Assembly (NCBI GenBank): GCA_038496445.1
Contig: JALMLS010000214.1
Location: 1-29,322 of the forward strand
Source of the DNA: Trichosphaerium sp. ATCC 40318
Taxonomy: Eukaryota; Discosea; Flabellinia; Trichosidae
Direction: 5' to 3'
DNA length: 29,322 nt
Below the pieces are notes generated by a model. That model had not been told where the DNA came from. It ran no database searches and saw only the letters and a program-made list of their open reading frames with translations. Shown here in pieces: positions 1-10,630 of this stretch. Made by a program: the position numbers and the translations under genes. Every line of letters begins with the position of its first letter. Positions within the stretch are counted from its first letter, which is position 1.

Positions 1-2312
1 GGAGGCCAGTATAAAGGAAGAGGTCTTACCCTTGGTGGCATAACAATGCCTGAACCTACACTTGATTTGTTCACAGGGTATATTATGATATACAACACAA
101 CAGCAACCGAACCTAAGGTAGTACCTGATACACAAGGTGATCGTACCCTTGTTGGTACAGCATGTGGCGGAGAAAATGTAACAAGCGACTTTGAGCGAGG
201 CGGAAGCATGTTTATCACGTTAAGTAAGTAACGACACAAAGTCAAACAAAATACTCATATTTTCTTTTGTTTAGAAGTCAACTCGCGTTGTATTGGAACA
301 CCTAACGCTATAGCGTCTCAAGGATCTTCAACTGTGCCTCTAGCAATTGCAGTGATATCAACATGTCCAGAAGGTACAGTGAAACGAGCGTGTATCTAAT
401 ACTGATTCTCCTTTCCATAGATACTTGTATGCGTATCAATGTTGATAGAGATTTGTTTGTGGAAGGAGAACATGTTGTCACAATCAACTTTAATTTTGCT
501 AACAAGCGTTCTATCGAGCAGACTTCTTCAGTGTCATTTAATATAACCATTATACCCGATACTCCTGAACCCACACCTGAGCCAACACAAGCCCTTGTTA
601 TACAAGATGGCAATCCTAGTGGGTGTACGTCTTTTACAAAACTGTTTTTTTTACTTTTCAAAGAATTGTAAGGATTCATGCTGACAGTTACTGTCTTGTA
701 GTCTCAGATTGGTGGATCATTGCTGTAGTTGCAGTGATACTTATTATTATCATAGCTGCAATTGTAGCTATAGTCCTTTTCGTAAAAAGAAAGAACAATG
801 AATATGCTGAAAAGCAGCATATTGGTGCAATTAAATCAAATGAAGGCACTACGAGTCATGACGATGATATTGATGACACGTATCTTCCAATAATGGGAAG
901 AGCCAGATTAAAAACTGGTGGCGATAACGAAAAATTACCTACAGTTAAACTTGGGTACAAAGATGACGGTGGTGGAGGTAAGCACAAATTAAATGTAAAT
1001 AAACTTGAACTAATTTTTTTCTACAGGTGTATTGATTCGTGCAGCAGAGCTTGACTTGGTCAAAGAAATAGGTGCGTTGCGTGATGGTTTTTTATCCTCA
1101 GTATCCATTTTGTTTCTTATTGTGCTTTGTGTAGGCAAGGGATCGTTTGGTAGTGTATGGAAGGGCATTTATTTGAAGGATAATAGAAGTGTTGCAATTA
1201 AAGTAAATCATAACCTTCAAGGTGAACATCTTGCCACGTTCTTACAAGAAGTATGTCAATGCATGAAATATTTGTCAAATTCTGTAAAACAACCTCTGTT
1301 GATACATCTATTTTTAAGGTTGAAATAATGACTAATATCCCAACACATCCAAATGTTGTTCAAATTATTGGTACGCTTTTTTTTTTGTTAGCAGCTCCTG
1401 CTCTCGTTGTTTTTCGTTTCTAAAGTACTCAAGGTTTCTGCTTGAACCAAGGACGTCCGATGCTTGTAATGGACTTTATGACGAACGGAACCCTTCGTCA
1501 ATACTTCCTTGCCCAGGATAGCGCTCTTGGAGAAAATGAATTAAAACATTTTACATATGGCATCATTAAAGGAATGATGTTTCTTCATTCTCATAATATT
1601 GTTCACCGTGATCTCTCTTGTAGAAACGTACGTTGATTATATTACTTTTAAAATGTAGTACTTACTCTTTATTTGTAGATATTGGTACGCAACTCATCAA
1701 AAAAGCCTACAAAGAAATGAGCATTTTACTAACTTTTGTTCTAAAAATAGCTTGATGACAAGAACACGATCAAGATAAGCGATTTTGGTATGTCAAGAAA
1801 CTTTGATAATACTGAAGAAAAGGCACAACAAACTGCTATGGAAGTAGGTCCTGTGAGGTATGACAGAAATCAGTTAATCCAAAACAAACCCAACAAGAAA
1901 CTAACTTTTTTTCGCTAGATGGATGGCTCCAGAGAACTTTTCTTTTGTTTATGAGCCAGCATCTGATGTATGGTCTTTTGGTATTGTAGTATGGGAACTC
2001 ACACATCGTGCTACACCTCATAAAGATACACCATTATTAGAGCTATGTTATGATATAAAGGCTGGTAAGATACCAGATATTAACCCCACAACTCCACAAG
2101 TATACGCAGACTTGATGTTAAGTTGTTGGCAATTTACTGCAAAAGATAGACCAACTTTTGCTCAATTGGCAACCTCCATTGGCTCAGCTTCAGTCACAGA
2201 TACCATTGATAGTCCAACATCCAACTATACTGATGAGCCACCTGATAGCCAATATACGCTAATGACACCAACACAAGAGGATAGCAAACAAATGAAGGAT
2301 AGCAAAGCATAG
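1..2312 (+). CDS. Receptor tyrosine kinase, 5' end missing
   Basis: The reading frame is open from base 1, so the N-terminus lies outside the window. Exons as modelled: 1-223, 275-373, 421-624, 702-977, 1027-1071, 1135-1250, 1319-1370, 1434-1627, 1679-1684, 1751-1857, 1919-2312. They sum to 1716 nt, or 571 visible residues. Residues 1-175 are a cysteine-poor ectodomain with N-glycosylation sequons and a PEPTPEPT linker, and I recognise no domain there. Residues 179-203 form one transmembrane helix followed by KRK. The kinase domain shows GKGSFG (283-288), VAIK (Lys305), HRDLSCRN (396-403), DFG (416-418) and WMAPE (442-446). The HRDL-x-x-RN loop and WMAPE indicate a tyrosine kinase. The usual AA is replaced by SC, and there is no tyrosine between DFG and APE. 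The cytoplasmic tail ends with YTLM (Tyr553), which fits the YxxM type of SH2-binding site. It should act in the plasma membrane; the ligand is unknown. Confidence 0.9.
1679..1684 (+). other. 6-nt micro-exon in the kinase catalytic loop
   Basis: The bases ATATTG lie between an intron at 1628-1678 (GTACGT...TGTAG) and one at 1685-1750 (GTACGC...AATAG). They add Ile-Leu and turn the loop into HRDLSCRN-IL-LDDKN, matching the family pattern HRDLAARN-(I/V)L-L. Skipping them would delete two core residues without changing frame. The support is the family alignment; no transcript was seen. Confidence 0.75.
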
Positions 2313-2626
2313 CCAAAAAAAAACTAAAAAAAATGTACAAGTAACAAAAAGAGAAATCCAACTTAATAAACAACAATTGATTTGCTAAAACAGTAAACAC
2401 TCAATCATTAGTCACGTGACTTCAGACTACCTTTAGTAACACTGGGTGACGCAGAATGTCAAAGAAAAGTGCTCTAGCCTTTGTGCAGCTCTAAACACTA
2501 AGAGCACTTAATTTAGCAATTCTACCTTAATGTCTTCACGTGCTTACCTTAAACCAAACGCCTCAAGCAAGCTTTCAAGTACGCCCGCACAACTGTCAAG
2601 CGCCATTATAAAATAATATCAACACC
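2313..2626. other. Intergenic spacer between the receptor kinase and the F-box/MORN gene
   Basis: I see no coding frame here. The spacer contains two CACGTG palindromes, at 2413-2418 (as GTCACGTGAC) and 2537-2542. The second lies 85 bp before the ATG of the next gene and is a plausible promoter element. Confidence 0.5.
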
Positions 2627-4252
2627 ATGACTAAAAGAATTGCGTAAGTTTAAACGTTATTTTTACCAATAACCCACCATTTTTCCATGCCCTGTTTGAT
2701 ACTCACGCTCTTTAGTGCGCATCTAAGATCTTCTCATACTGATTTACTCGGTTTACCACGTGAAATACTTGTACGTTCTCATAGCATACCTCAAACGCTT
2801 TAAAACACATGAAAACACTGCTGACGTGCTTATAGGTGGAAATCAGTAGGTACGATAAACATACCTTCACGACCATCCATTCTCTGTCTAAACGAGCGGC
2901 TGTTTACACTTACTTTACGGAGTACGTAGTTATACACTTTTTACATTCAACACGTGACTCCGACATTTGCTGGTGCTAATTTTGTTTGTCGAACAAGGAA
3001 CCTGAGCAAACGTGGGTTATGGCATAGCTGGTACAAGAGTGGTCGTATAAAGAAAACGTGTTACTTCAAGGATGGTAAACGAGATGGATCATTTATGTCA
3101 TATTACGAAAATGGCCAATTGAAGCAGAAAAGTCACAACAAAAATGACAAGACATTTGGTCTACTTCAAATGTGGCACAAAAATGGTGAATTAATGTCCA
3201 CTGGCACTTTCAATGATAATGGAAAGCCAGAGGGAAAGATAGAAGTGTGGTATTCTAATGGTAATTCAAAAAAGAGCGCTTATTACAAGGACGGAAAACC
3301 TGAAGGAGAGTACAGAGAGTGGTTTGCACACGGACAGTTAATGTTGAGTTGTGTCGTAAAGGAAGGTGAAAAACATGGTGAAAGAAAGATATGGTTTGAT
3401 AACGGACAACTAAAGGAGCATGACATGTGGGTTAATGGAAAGCATGGCGAAAGTAAAGAATGGTACGAGGATGGTCAATTATCTAAGCATTATAATTACA
3501 AGGATGGTAAGAAGGATGGAGAGTGTAAGAAATGGAGTATAGAAGGTTTATATTTCAGTGGTAGGTATAAGGACGGAGAAGGACAGGGTGAACATACAAG
3601 ATGGTGTGGTAATGAAATTAGTGAATAGATTGTGTATGGAAAGACAAGTACTGGTCATGTATCAGTTACAGTACATGGGTATAGGTTTGGCCTTCTGACA
3701 AGCTCTACTTGTTATAAGCAGTATAAGGATGATGATGAAGCCATTAAAAACAATACTCATGGGCATATAAAGAAGCACTGGAGGCGTAAAAAATTTGAAG
3801 TAAAACATGGAGAGTTTAGAAAGTATAAGTATGATGGCACAATCAGCTCCCATTATTATGAAGATGGTGTTAAGCAAGGTGAAAGCAAAAAGTGGTTTAG
3901 AAATGGTCAATTAAAGTCTACAGTTTTTATCAAAGGTGGTAAGGAGGAAGGAGAGTATAAATCATTTTATGATGATGGTAAACAAGAAAAACAATTTTAT
4001 TTCAAAGAAGGTGTTAAGGAAGGGGAGTATAAAGGATGGAATGATGAAGGATGTTTGATTAGGCTTTGTTTTTACAAGGAAGGTTCTCTTGATGGTGAGT
4101 ATCATGCGTGGCATTGTAAAGGTGTTTATAGTATACATTGCTTTTATAAAGAAGGGATGAATGTTGGTAAGTATCAGAGATGGAATGATAAAGGTGTTTT
4201 AGTTAAAGATTGCTTTTACAATGAAGATGGGAAAAAAGATGGAGATTATTAA
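2627..4252 (+). CDS. F-box protein with MORN-variant (YwqK-like) repeats
   Basis: Exons as modelled: 2627-2643, 2716-2770, 2836-2921, 2998-3608, 3672-4252. They sum to 1350 nt, or 449 residues. The small 5' exons supply an F-box-like segment (LLGLPREIL, residues 16-24, followed by a helix-rich stretch). From about residue 53 onward there are tandem units of roughly 22-25 residues of the form GEYxxWYxNGQLKxxxYYKDGK, the MORN-variant type also found in YwqK-family proteins. The in-frame TAG at 3626 falls inside the predicted 63-nt intron 3609-3671 (GTAATG...TACAG), which joins the two halves in frame. F-box proteins normally recruit substrates to SCF ubiquitin ligases, so the repeats may bind the substrate; this is inference. 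The reading frame stops at a TAA at 4250, but MORN-type coding continues in frame beyond it, so the 3' end may have been shortened by mutation. Confidence 0.75.
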
Positions 4253-4480
4253 AATTGGGATGATTCTGGCGAGTTAGCAAAGTCTTGTTTTTATAAGAAT
4301 GGTTATGTACATGGGTTTTTTATGTCTAAGAATGATGAGAATGTTGTATATAAGAGCTATGATAATGGTGTTGAGATAAGTTATAAGAAGATATAAGAAG
4401 ACAATATTGCAATTAAAGAAGAGAATTTAAAGCTTACAGAAGAGATAAGGTTGTTATTATTAAATCAGAATGAAGAATAA
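4253..4480 (+). pseudogene. In-frame MORN-repeat continuation after the stop codon
   Basis: The frame of the preceding gene continues after TAA 4250-4252 with another MORN-type unit (NWDDSGELAKSCFYKNG) and a partial one, up to TAA 4394-4396. A short charged, coil-like segment follows, ending at TAA 4478-4480. No splice pair that would remove the 4250 stop is evident. I read this as the decayed 3' end of the same gene after a nonsense change; K or Q to stop would need one base. A sequencing error at 4250 is the alternative. Confidence 0.55.
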
Positions 4481-5055
4481 GGTTTATGAAACTGATTTAG
4501 TTATTATAATTGACACGTTCTCAGGGTAATATATCTTTGGTGAATGTAAAAAACGTGCTAGTACGTAGGAATAAAGTTGTAAATAAATTGTTAACTAGTT
4601 ACTAGTAAGTAAGATTTTTTTAAGTGTTTTTTCCATCTAATAATAGGATGTTAATTGGTCATAAGACCATAACTAGACATGTAAAAACAACGTTATCAGT
4701 ATAGTGGGTGTTTTAAATTAAAAAAGAAGAACGGTCGTTGGTTGTTATCTACAATATGGTACACTTTTTTTACTGTTATTTTTTTCTTTCTTTCTTCAGA
4801 AGTTTTTGTTTTTTGTTGTTCTTAAATAGTAGTTATCGATTTCTTCTTGACTCCAAATGGTTATTTGATGATCGACCTTATAAATTACGTGAGTACATAG
4901 GTTTGAATGTAATCATTTGAGACATAACGCAATGGTTTTGTTCATTTTTTTTTTTTTTTTTCTATTTACACAAGTTTTTCTTGTTTTTTTTCTCAAAATG
5001 TGTGACCGTGAGACTTGGTTAAAAAAATCGTCTCTTTTGGTGCCAACACAAGTAT
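4481..5055. other. Convergent intergenic region
   Basis: This lies between the 3' ends of a plus-strand and a minus-strand gene. It is AT-rich with long T runs (around 4947-4960 and 4985-4992). The 60-codon frame at 4738-4920 is low-complexity and looks non-coding. No RNA gene or repeat is seen. Confidence 0.4.
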
Positions 5056-8025
5056 TTAGTCTATAGATTCAAACATACGACCTATGCCTCCTGGAGGTAT
5101 TGTACGAAGGTGTTCTTCATGTAAACATGAAATATTTTCAAGCACTAAAAAAAAACGTGTCAACAGGTTTGTATACAAAACAAACGTTTATGAGTCGTAC
5201 AGTTTTCTATCGTTGGCCTATACTCTGCATTGTAGTTTAAACATGCTGACAGCATCCTTGAAACTTCTGGCATAGATCCTGGAAGCGGTAACTGTAGGGT
5301 ACGATGGAATACTTCAACAGGAATACTCGACTCACTAAACAGCTGTAAGACTTAGCGAGCACGTGATAACTATCTTAGAATATTGACTTTGCATTCTTAT
5401 TGGCTCAACTAATAAAGAGACAACCCACATCAACAGTTTGAGAGTAGCAAACTACAGAATACTTACGCTTTTATCCAGTAATAAGGTTTGTGACGGTAGA
5501 ACATCTCCCATAATAATACACCAAACCTAAGGGTACAAATAAGAATAAAATGCCCGTATGGATCTTATGATGTCGTACATCCATATGTCGCTTTTTCTAC
5601 TATAAATACGCTTGCCATCTTTTTGAGGCATTATTGTCTAGTAAAAACGAATCAGAAAATATTTGAACACTGTTGAGCGTACCTCAGGTGCCATCCATCT
5701 ACATGGACCAACAGATTGCTAAGTACATGTTTAGAACAAAAGAAAAACTGAACAAACTCTTACTTTTGTAGCACTCTGCTCCCGCACGCCTATTATTCGT
5801 GCATAGCCAAAGTCTATGCAAAAAATCTTAGCCTTTTTTTTTATTTGTTGAAAAAATAGTTCATGTACCTGTTATTTTAACTTGGTAATCACGTGTCAAT
5901 AAAATATTCCTTGCAGCAATCTAATTAAAAATTAATTGGTTAAGACAATAAATCACATCAAACTAGTACGTCTCTGTGTACAACGCCTAAAACGATGTCA
6001 GAAAATTAAAAGTAATTAAATTCTCACGTACCTTCAGTATGCAAGTGTAATAAACCAGCTGCAGCGCCACGCATTATCTATAAAAATAAATCAATGACAT
6101 GAACGGATTAATATAATGTGTGGTTAGAAGTGTACCCGTAATGTAATCTTTGGATGCAAAGTGAATTTTTTATCATGAAGTTTTGAAAATAAATCTCCGC
6201 CTCGAATAAGTTCCATGACAACACAAAGAGGTTGTTTTGTAATACCCAAAAACTATATAACTTAGCACAAGTATAAATATAGGAGAATCGACTTACAGTA
6301 GTTATATTTGGATGAGGCCTTATTCCAGATAATTTTTTGGCTTCGGCATAAAATTCCAATAACTCTTTTTGGTTTATTCCACCTAGTTTAAGTTGCTTCA
6401 TAGCTACCTTGAATACAAAATATCAAAAAATAAAAAGTCACGTGACGATTGAAATTTAAATATAAACAAACTTACTTTAGCTCCTCTCCATGTTGCTTCA
6501 CAAACAACACCATACCCACCAGACCCAAGAATATTCTCTATTTTTACTTCATTATATTCAAGAAACCATGTCTTCATTTGTTGCTCTGATTTTGATTTTT
6601 GCTTTTGATTAGTGAACTACATTATGAAACAATTAATTAGAAAATATATTCTAAATCACGTGATAATCCACGTGGCTAAATCTATACGTACCTGATACTT
6701 CAAACTTCGGTTTTCTTTTTCAAGAGTTTTTATTTTGTCTTCCATCTCTTTTACAGTCCTTCGAAGCTCTGCAATCTTGTCATTTGCGTCTCTTAGGTTT
6801 CTACCGAGTCCCTTTGTAACTAAACGTAAAGTATCTTTTGTCATAGTATCTAATAAGGGCAGTATGAATACCAGCTTCACATTGATAAGTTGTATCTATT
6901 TTGGGAAAAAAGTTGTACCTCCAGAACTTCTTCCATTTGGCTTACTCCTCGTTGGTCGCTGTTGTCGGGGAGAAACCTCATCTATATCTATTGTTGCTGC
7001 TCTGCTTTTTCTATGCTTCGTAGCACTTCGTTTCTTTTTTGTAAAGAGCGAGAAGTTACGCTTATCTTTTCGAGAACCTTTTCTTTTTCTTCGTTTTCCA
7101 GTAGCCGACGAACTTCTCCTTACTTTCTCTGGTGCGCTGGCAGATCCTTGAGTGAAAATTTGTTTACGTAGATTTTTTCGTTCCTCCACTGGGCTAGAAG
7201 GAGGCTCTGGAAGCTCTGAGAAACACAACAAATCAGCGAAAAAAAAATTCGAAAAAAAAATCACGTGCCTGCAGGCTTTTGCAAGAACGTCTCCTTTCCT
7301 TCACCAGATTCAGACGCTTCTGGATCTCGTCTAAGTCTTTGTTGAGTTGGTTTCCAACTAGATCCAGGATTGCCTTGCTTACTTACAACAGGTGTAGTTG
7401 TAGCATCATCTGCCACCGTGGATGGAGGCATACGAGGTGGTGGAGCAGTCCTTGGTGGTCTTGATGCTACCACTCGTATTGGCGTATCGTTAAGCGGTGA
7501 ACTACGCCTGGTTTCTCTTTGGAATGCAGGTTTGCTTCTTTTAATCACTGGTGCGCTTCTTTGTTGTACAAGCGAAGGTATTCTACGCGGTGGTACAGCT
7601 GGAGGTCTTCGAGCACCAACTGTTGGTGTACCAGGCCGATTATTAGTTTTAATTGGCTCTTTCACAAGGTGAGATACTCCAGGTCGCGGTCTAGGCCTTG
7701 GTGGAGTGCTATGGCTGTTCCTTCTTGTTCTTTGTGCCATTAAAAATTTTGTAGCTTTCGTTATGTCACCACCATGTGACTAATCACGTTTTTAGTACTG
7801 AAATTTCATGTGTTTGAGCACAACTTGTTTTTGTAATTTGGGTTTTTTTTTTCACCAAAACCCCGAGATTGTCCTAGAGCATCTTTATATACTTACCACA
7901 AGTGCTTTCCGCACTTCGATCTCAGAAAACCCTACTTCAATTAATTTCTGCCTGAGTGTTTTCGTCATGCGATCCATTCGCGTTTCAGGGTCCGACATTG
8001 CGCCGGTAGTTCCCCTGAAGGCCAT
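5056..8025 (-). CDS. Tyrosine kinase with N-terminal UBA, proline-rich and coiled-coil regions
   Basis: Exons from the start downward: 8025-7897, 7779-7269, 7215-6919, 6849-6692, 6616-6476, 6407-6297, 6252-6136, 6077-6032, 5986-5970, 5920-5869, 5813-5764, 5718-5683, 5637-5579, 5526-5467, 5334-5201, 5144-5056. They total 2007 nt, or 668 residues. Residues 17-56 look like a UBA domain (GFSEIEVRKAL then GGDITKATKFL), completed only after the first splice. Residues 57-213 are basic and rich in PPRP-type motifs that could bind SH3 domains. Residues 313-365 form a coiled coil. The kinase has GSGGYG (396-401), VAMK (Lys416), HRDIAARN (507-514), DFG (527-529) and APE (553-555), followed by SDIW and RPTIE. 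The IAARN loop marks a tyrosine kinase, although the glycine loop resembles TKL kinases. There is no transmembrane segment, so it is probably cytoplasmic. The only tyrosine in the activation segment is Tyr530, right after DFG. The second intron begins with GC. Confidence 0.85.
5970..5986 (-). other. 17-nt exon carrying the HRD motif
   Basis: This exon encodes the end of a Gly codon plus VVHRD. Introns 6031-5987 and 5969-5921 flank it, and the next exon starts with IAARN. The join rebuilds HRDIAARN exactly, which supports both splice pairs. The exon is too short to be found by ORF length alone. Confidence 0.75.
7216..7268 (-). other. GC-AG intron in the UBA kinase gene
   Basis: The exon ends CCTGCAG and the intron starts GCACGTGA, ending CTCAG. 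The overlapping GT at the CAC|GTGATT position would give phase 2, which does not fit the downstream frame (LPEPPSSPVEE). The GC donor gives phase 1 and keeps the frame. The donor overlaps a CACGTG palindrome. Confidence 0.6.
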
Positions 8026-8193
8026 GGTAGAAGAATATATAGTAAGGGAGGTCAAGGAGGGTATTTTGTGCGTTACAACTAATAATAAACAAATTCTTGA
8101 GATCTCATAAAAAAGATCACTTAAAAAGAGGTTTTTTGGACATGTGTTGAAGCATGGTATCCTTAAAGCGGGTAAGAAAATATGATGCGTTAT

Positions 8194-8199
8194 CACGTG
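8194..8199. promoter_or_regulatory. CACGTG element upstream of the UBA kinase
   Basis: A CACGTG palindrome lies 169 bp upstream of the predicted ATG at 8025. A TATATA stretch also occurs on the minus strand within about 20 bp of that ATG. The function is inferred from the motif class (bHLH E-box) and has not been shown. Confidence 0.3.
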
Positions 8200-8231
8200 G
8201 GTTTCAAGCGGTACTACCTTAAAAAAAAAGC

Positions 8232-9104
8232 ATGAAAAAAAAATGGTATTTTAGGCAGGTGTACCTGTGTAAGACCTACACGTTAGTATTGTATTCACAA
8301 CATAAGAGCGAACCAGTTGGGCCGGAGAAAGGTAATTCAGTATTACCACTAGCTGGTATTTCTACTATCAACCAATCGGTGTCAATGGAAAGAAAGTTTG
8401 GTACACTACGATAACACGATTTGCTTAGGAGTTTGCTATTTATGATCAACCTTAAGCCTAATATGACTTGTCATCTATAAATAACTTCGCTAAAAGTTCA
8501 TTGACCTTGCTACTAGTGGAGGAATAGAACACAGAGAAGGACAATTACGCGAAGGCTACTTTTTTTATTAGTGCAATGTCAATAAGTTAATTACAACGTT
8601 ATCCTCGTTGGAGGTACAACACGTAAGCCTTGAGTGAACAGCTTTATTAGAACGTTTTAGCGTATATGATGCAATCAATAAAGGTGGTTTATTTCCAGTG
8701 ATTACAGGTTCTACACTTGTTCCCAGAACGAACCTGCACATAATGGGTCAAACATTCTGGAGTTGAAACAGAAGTTTGAGCAAACACGGCTAACACAATT
8801 TGAAGCAAAGATACACGAGTTTTGTGAAAGTACGAAGCATCTGAGTTGACTACATGTTTGTTGTACAGGTTTTGTTGGAGAGTCAGTTTGTGCTTGAACA
8901 ATGATTGTAGAAAGGGTTGGGTCCAGAGAAATTACTGTTTTTTTGTTTTATAGTTGGATATCAATCTCAGCTAGGAGATGCACAGGTTTCTGGAACGTTC
9001 CAGAATTCCAGACGGTAGACAGCATTAAAAACAAACAATCAACTTACATGCATGAAAGGTGGTTTGACAGGTTATTGTTAACAGCAAATTACGTAAAGAA
9101 ATGA
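8232..9104 (+). CDS. Possible multi-exon gene with a PH-like exon (structure unresolved)
   Basis: Three open stretches look coding, but I could not join them. The frame at 8232-8414 reads WYFRQVYLCKTYTLVLY followed by VLPLAGIS and ERKFG. This resembles the first strands of a PH domain (W-x-R-x-x-x-L, tLxLY, then a PL motif). Around 8697-8825 there is an amphipathic stretch (ILELKQKFEQTRLTQF) followed by a GTACGA donor at 8825. Around 8960-9104 a frame reads FWNVPEFQTVDSIK and ends with RLLLTANYVKK and TGA. A splice from KFG onward that preserves frame was not found, so this may be a decayed gene or my model may miss exons. No catalytic motif is visible. Confidence 0.35.
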
Positions 9105-9121
9105 CCATGTTATTTTCACCA

Positions 9122-10087
9122 CTACAATTCAACCACATTGTTTAAAGATTTTATACAATCAATTGTAATCCCTCCACAGCGTTTTACCAAAATAGTATGA
9201 ACACCACCTAACGCTTTAATAGCTTCATCTGTAACAAAGTGACAACGGCTTAAATAAATAGTGTGAACTCCTGTCAACGCCTTTATACCATCATCTGAGA
9301 CCCTTAAGCAAAAATTGAGTCCAACCCAATGAACACTAGCCAATGCTTTAATGCCTGTATTTGTAACTACTGATCCATCGAGACAGATGGTGTGAACGTC
9401 ACACAATGCTTTAATTCCCTCATCTGTAACATGTTTACAATAGCTTAAACTTATAGTATGGACACCAGCCAATGATTTAATTCCTTCATCCGTTATACAT
9501 GTACAATTACTGATATCTATTTCATGAACGCCAACCAACGCCTTAATACCTTTGTTTGTAATGTCCAATCTATTCAAATAGATAGTATGAATACCAGCCA
9601 GAGCTTGAATACCTTCATCTGTAACAGCTGCGCCATTTAAAATGATTTTATGTATTCCAGCGAGTTGTTTAAGGTGTTCATCAGTAACCGAATAACAATC
9701 AGTAAAGTCAATAGTATCAATACCTTCTAACTTTTCAAAATTAACTTTTTTGTCCAAACCGCTACCAAAATATTTATTGTTTACGTTCTCTATCTTCAAA
9801 GAACGAACACCATTTAGATACTTAAAGTGCTTTTGTTTCAGCATAAACCCAAGAATTATCATATTCGAAGAATTCTTAAAAACATGGCGCTTTCTTGTAT
9901 AATTTCTTCAGCTGTTTTTTCTTTCAATGAAGATTTTTCTCCTGTATCCAAAGTATTGTGTAGTTATAATAGCTAAATTTGTGCATGTATGGGCTACTGA
10001 ACGTATACAATAATAAGAAGGGAATTGTAACACGTGTACAATAATCTCAATAGGTATCTCATCAAAGAATGCGCTGTTTGAGTTCAT
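9122..10087 (-). pseudogene. F-box/LRR gene interrupted by one in-frame TGA
   Basis: One continuous frame runs from ATG 10087 to TAG 9122 (322 codons), broken only by TGA at 9910-9908. The first 59 codons read as an F-box (FFDEIPIEIIVHVLQF and a following helical segment). After the TGA come a short linker and eight to nine leucine-rich repeats of about 25 residues. Their consensus is GIKALAGVHTIxLSxCxxVTDE, the cysteine-containing (AMN1-like) LRR type of F-box proteins. No intron with a plausible donor removes the TGA without losing the F-box. A product could still start at ATG 9862 and contain only the LRRs (246 residues). There are no introns, unlike the neighbours. It may be a recently disabled member of an F-box/LRR family; readthrough or a base error is the alternative. 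Confidence 0.7.
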
Positions 10088-10630
10088 TTAGTTTTGTTCA
10101 GTATTTACTGTTTGATACAGTTATATTGAGAGGGCTAGAACCAGCTTAGCTCGAATCCTACCCGTGTTTTTTAGCTATCACGTAATACGACCCAGATTGA
10201 CTGCTCTATTTCGACAAAGACCTCTCATAGTAGTAGGGAATACCCTTCAAGTAAGTATGAAAACGTGAAGAGGCAACTTGTGGGAAGCACAATAAACAAC
10301 TTTTAGATAACTCTTTTACGGTGAGTCTTCGCTTGATTCTTGACAATACATCAATTTAAAGTACCCAAATCACAAAAAGCATCCACAGGATATGGTGGAG
10401 AAATTGAAGAACGTAGCTAGAAGTAGAAGACATTGTAAAAAAAAGTGCTTTGTTGCCATGTAATAATTTATTTTGTTTTTGTAACTAAATCTATGGTTTT
10501 CTGTTCTATTCATTCGTCATTTGTGATGGAACACTAAATGTGTCAGCGACTTATTTATGTTCAATACATGTTAAAAGTTAACTTAGCTTAAAATAGACAC
10601 AATGTTACGTACGGCTTTATGTATAGAGTT
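10088..10630. other. Intergenic spacer upstream of the F-box/LRR frame
   Basis: Nothing convincing is coded here. One stretch near 10155 (CTCGAATCC) resembles a tRNA B box, but no A box or acceptor stem accompanies it. The spacer should hold the promoter of the F-box/LRR frame and the 3' end of the next minus-strand gene. Confidence 0.4.

Noticed and set aside
3626-3628. In-frame TAG within the F-box/MORN gene
   Set aside because: It falls inside a 63-nt GT-AG interval (3609-3671) whose removal keeps the frame, so it is treated as intronic and not as damage.
6735-7334. Plus-strand serine-rich frames
   Set aside because: They are mirror images of the arginine/lysine-rich exons of the UBA kinase on the minus strand.
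7370-7743. Plus-strand glycine/serine-rich frames
   Set aside because: They mirror the proline-rich exon of the minus-strand kinase.
7792-7797. Stop directly after the UBA exon (acceptor at 7798)
   Set aside because: It would give a 44-residue protein with an unfinished UBA. The acceptor at 7780 completes the UBA and continues in frame into the kinase.
2627-10087. Reassigned stop codons (a non-standard genetic code)
   Set aside because: TAA, TAG and TGA each end other well-modelled genes at sensible positions, and in-frame stops are limited to two F-box/repeat genes.
10140-10185. tRNA-like B box
   Set aside because: There is no A box, acceptor stem or anticodon arm at the right distance.
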